A stretch of 64,000 nt of DNA from Variovorax sp037204085. Lineage in GTDB: Bacteria > Pseudomonadota > Gammaproteobacteria > Burkholderiales > Burkholderiaceae_C. Numbering within the stretch: the stretch's first letter is position 1; every line of letters begins with the position of its first letter. Made by a program: the position numbers and the translations under genes. Below the pieces are notes generated by a model. It had not been told where the DNA came from, searched no databases, and saw only the letters and a list, made by a program, of their open reading frames with translations. The stretch lies in assembly GCF_037204085.1 (NCBI RefSeq), contig NZ_JBBCBW010000007.1, positions 62,001 through 126,000 on the forward strand, written 5' to 3'. Of this stretch, positions 63,678 to 64,000 are shown one piece after another.

Positions 63678-64000
63678 GTGACTGCGGTGCGCAACGTTCT
63701 GCTGTTGTGCGCGGCTTTCTTCATCTGCTGGTGGATCCAGCCCGCGCACGCTGCCACGCTGCACCTGCGCGACGCCGCGCACCTGCCCATCGCGCTGGAC
63801 GACAAGGTCGAGATACTCGAAGACCGGAAAGCCGAACTCTCTATGGAAGCCGTGGAGGCCCTGCAGGCGCAGAACGGCGGCTCATCGGGCGGCTTCGTGC
63901 CGGGCAGCAAGGCGCGCATGCGCCCGGGCTTTTCGAACTCCGTGTTCTGGCTGCGGCTATCGATTGCGAACGACAGCAACGCTGTGCGCCCGTTGCGCCT
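63678..64000 (+). CDS. Exported N-terminus of a probable 7TMR-DISM sensor protein/kinase (3' end outside window)
   Basis: Open from GTG 63678 to the right edge, about 107 residues. A signal peptide (LLLCAAFFICWWIQPAHAA) is followed by LHLRDAAHLPIALDDKVEIL and, further on, NSVFWLRLSIANDSN. The VFWLRL-xx-xNxS pattern is characteristic of the 7TMR-DISMED2 extracellular sensor domain that precedes seven membrane helices and a histidine kinase or cyclase. Only seven bases separate it from the response regulator, which supports a kinase partner. The catalytic part is not in the window. Confidence 0.7.
   Translation, partial: MTAVRNVLLLCAAFFICWWIQPAHAATLHLRDAAHLPIALDDKVEILEDRKAELSMEAVEALQAQNGGSSGGFVPGSKARMRPGFSNSVFWLRLSIANDSNAVRPLR

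Overview
The window is GC-rich, tightly packed bacterial DNA. The gene families, codon use and overall layout suggest a betaproteobacterium of the Comamonadaceae, most likely Variovorax. That assignment is inference from gene content, not a database match. I see no tRNA, rRNA, insertion sequence, integrase or CRISPR array.

Left flank (1-7500): the start of a phosphomannomutase/phosphoglucomutase running off the left edge, an Ada-AlkA alkylation-repair pair with Ogt, a DMT-type transporter, a DUF1345 membrane protein, an OmpW-like outer-membrane protein, an orphan PhnD-like periplasmic binding protein and a glutathione S-transferase.

Centre (about 7600-45150): a complete gene cluster for an acylated (lipopeptide) hydroxamate-type siderophore. 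It is bracketed by two ECF sigma-factor genes, each preceded by a Fur-box-like site. The left sigma leads into a short FecR-N-like protein. A PvdE/SyrD-type exporter and a second FecR-N-like protein lie on the minus strand. On the plus strand follow an FhuF-type ferric reductase, an N-hydroxyornithine formyltransferase, an AlcB-type acetyltransferase, an ornithine N5-monooxygenase and a TonB-dependent receptor. A minus-strand operon of about 28 kb runs from the right sigma: a third FecR-N-like protein, MbtH, type II thioesterase, Sfp-type phosphopantetheinyl transferase, FAAL-NRPS, PKS, NRPS, NRPS, NRPS-TE. Biosynthetic genes from MbtH onward overlap by 1 to 23 bases. My manual reading of the domains is FAAL-PCP / C-A(Thr-like)-PCP / KS-AT(malonyl)-KR-ACP / C-A(Ser)-PCP / C-A(basic, hydroxyornithine-like)-PCP-E / C-A(Thr)-PCP / C-A(Thr-like)-PCP-TE. 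This is the FAAL plus PKS plus NRPS class to which variochelin-type siderophores belong, but I see no aspartate module or aspartate hydroxylase, so the product may be new.

Right flank (45300-50210): a ParB-like coiled-coil protein, a divergent LysR / DSD1-type PLP enzyme / RidA cassette, a secreted HExxH putative metallopeptidase and a small unknown protein.

Right end (50237-64000): a very large surface-protein system on the minus strand, made of a 2681-residue DUF11/SdrD-B-like repeat protein followed, with a 4-base overlap, by a 1438-residue OmpA-domain plus beta-barrel outer-membrane protein. Divergent from it lie a receiver-AraC response regulator and the start of a probable 7TMR-DISM sensor protein that leaves the window.
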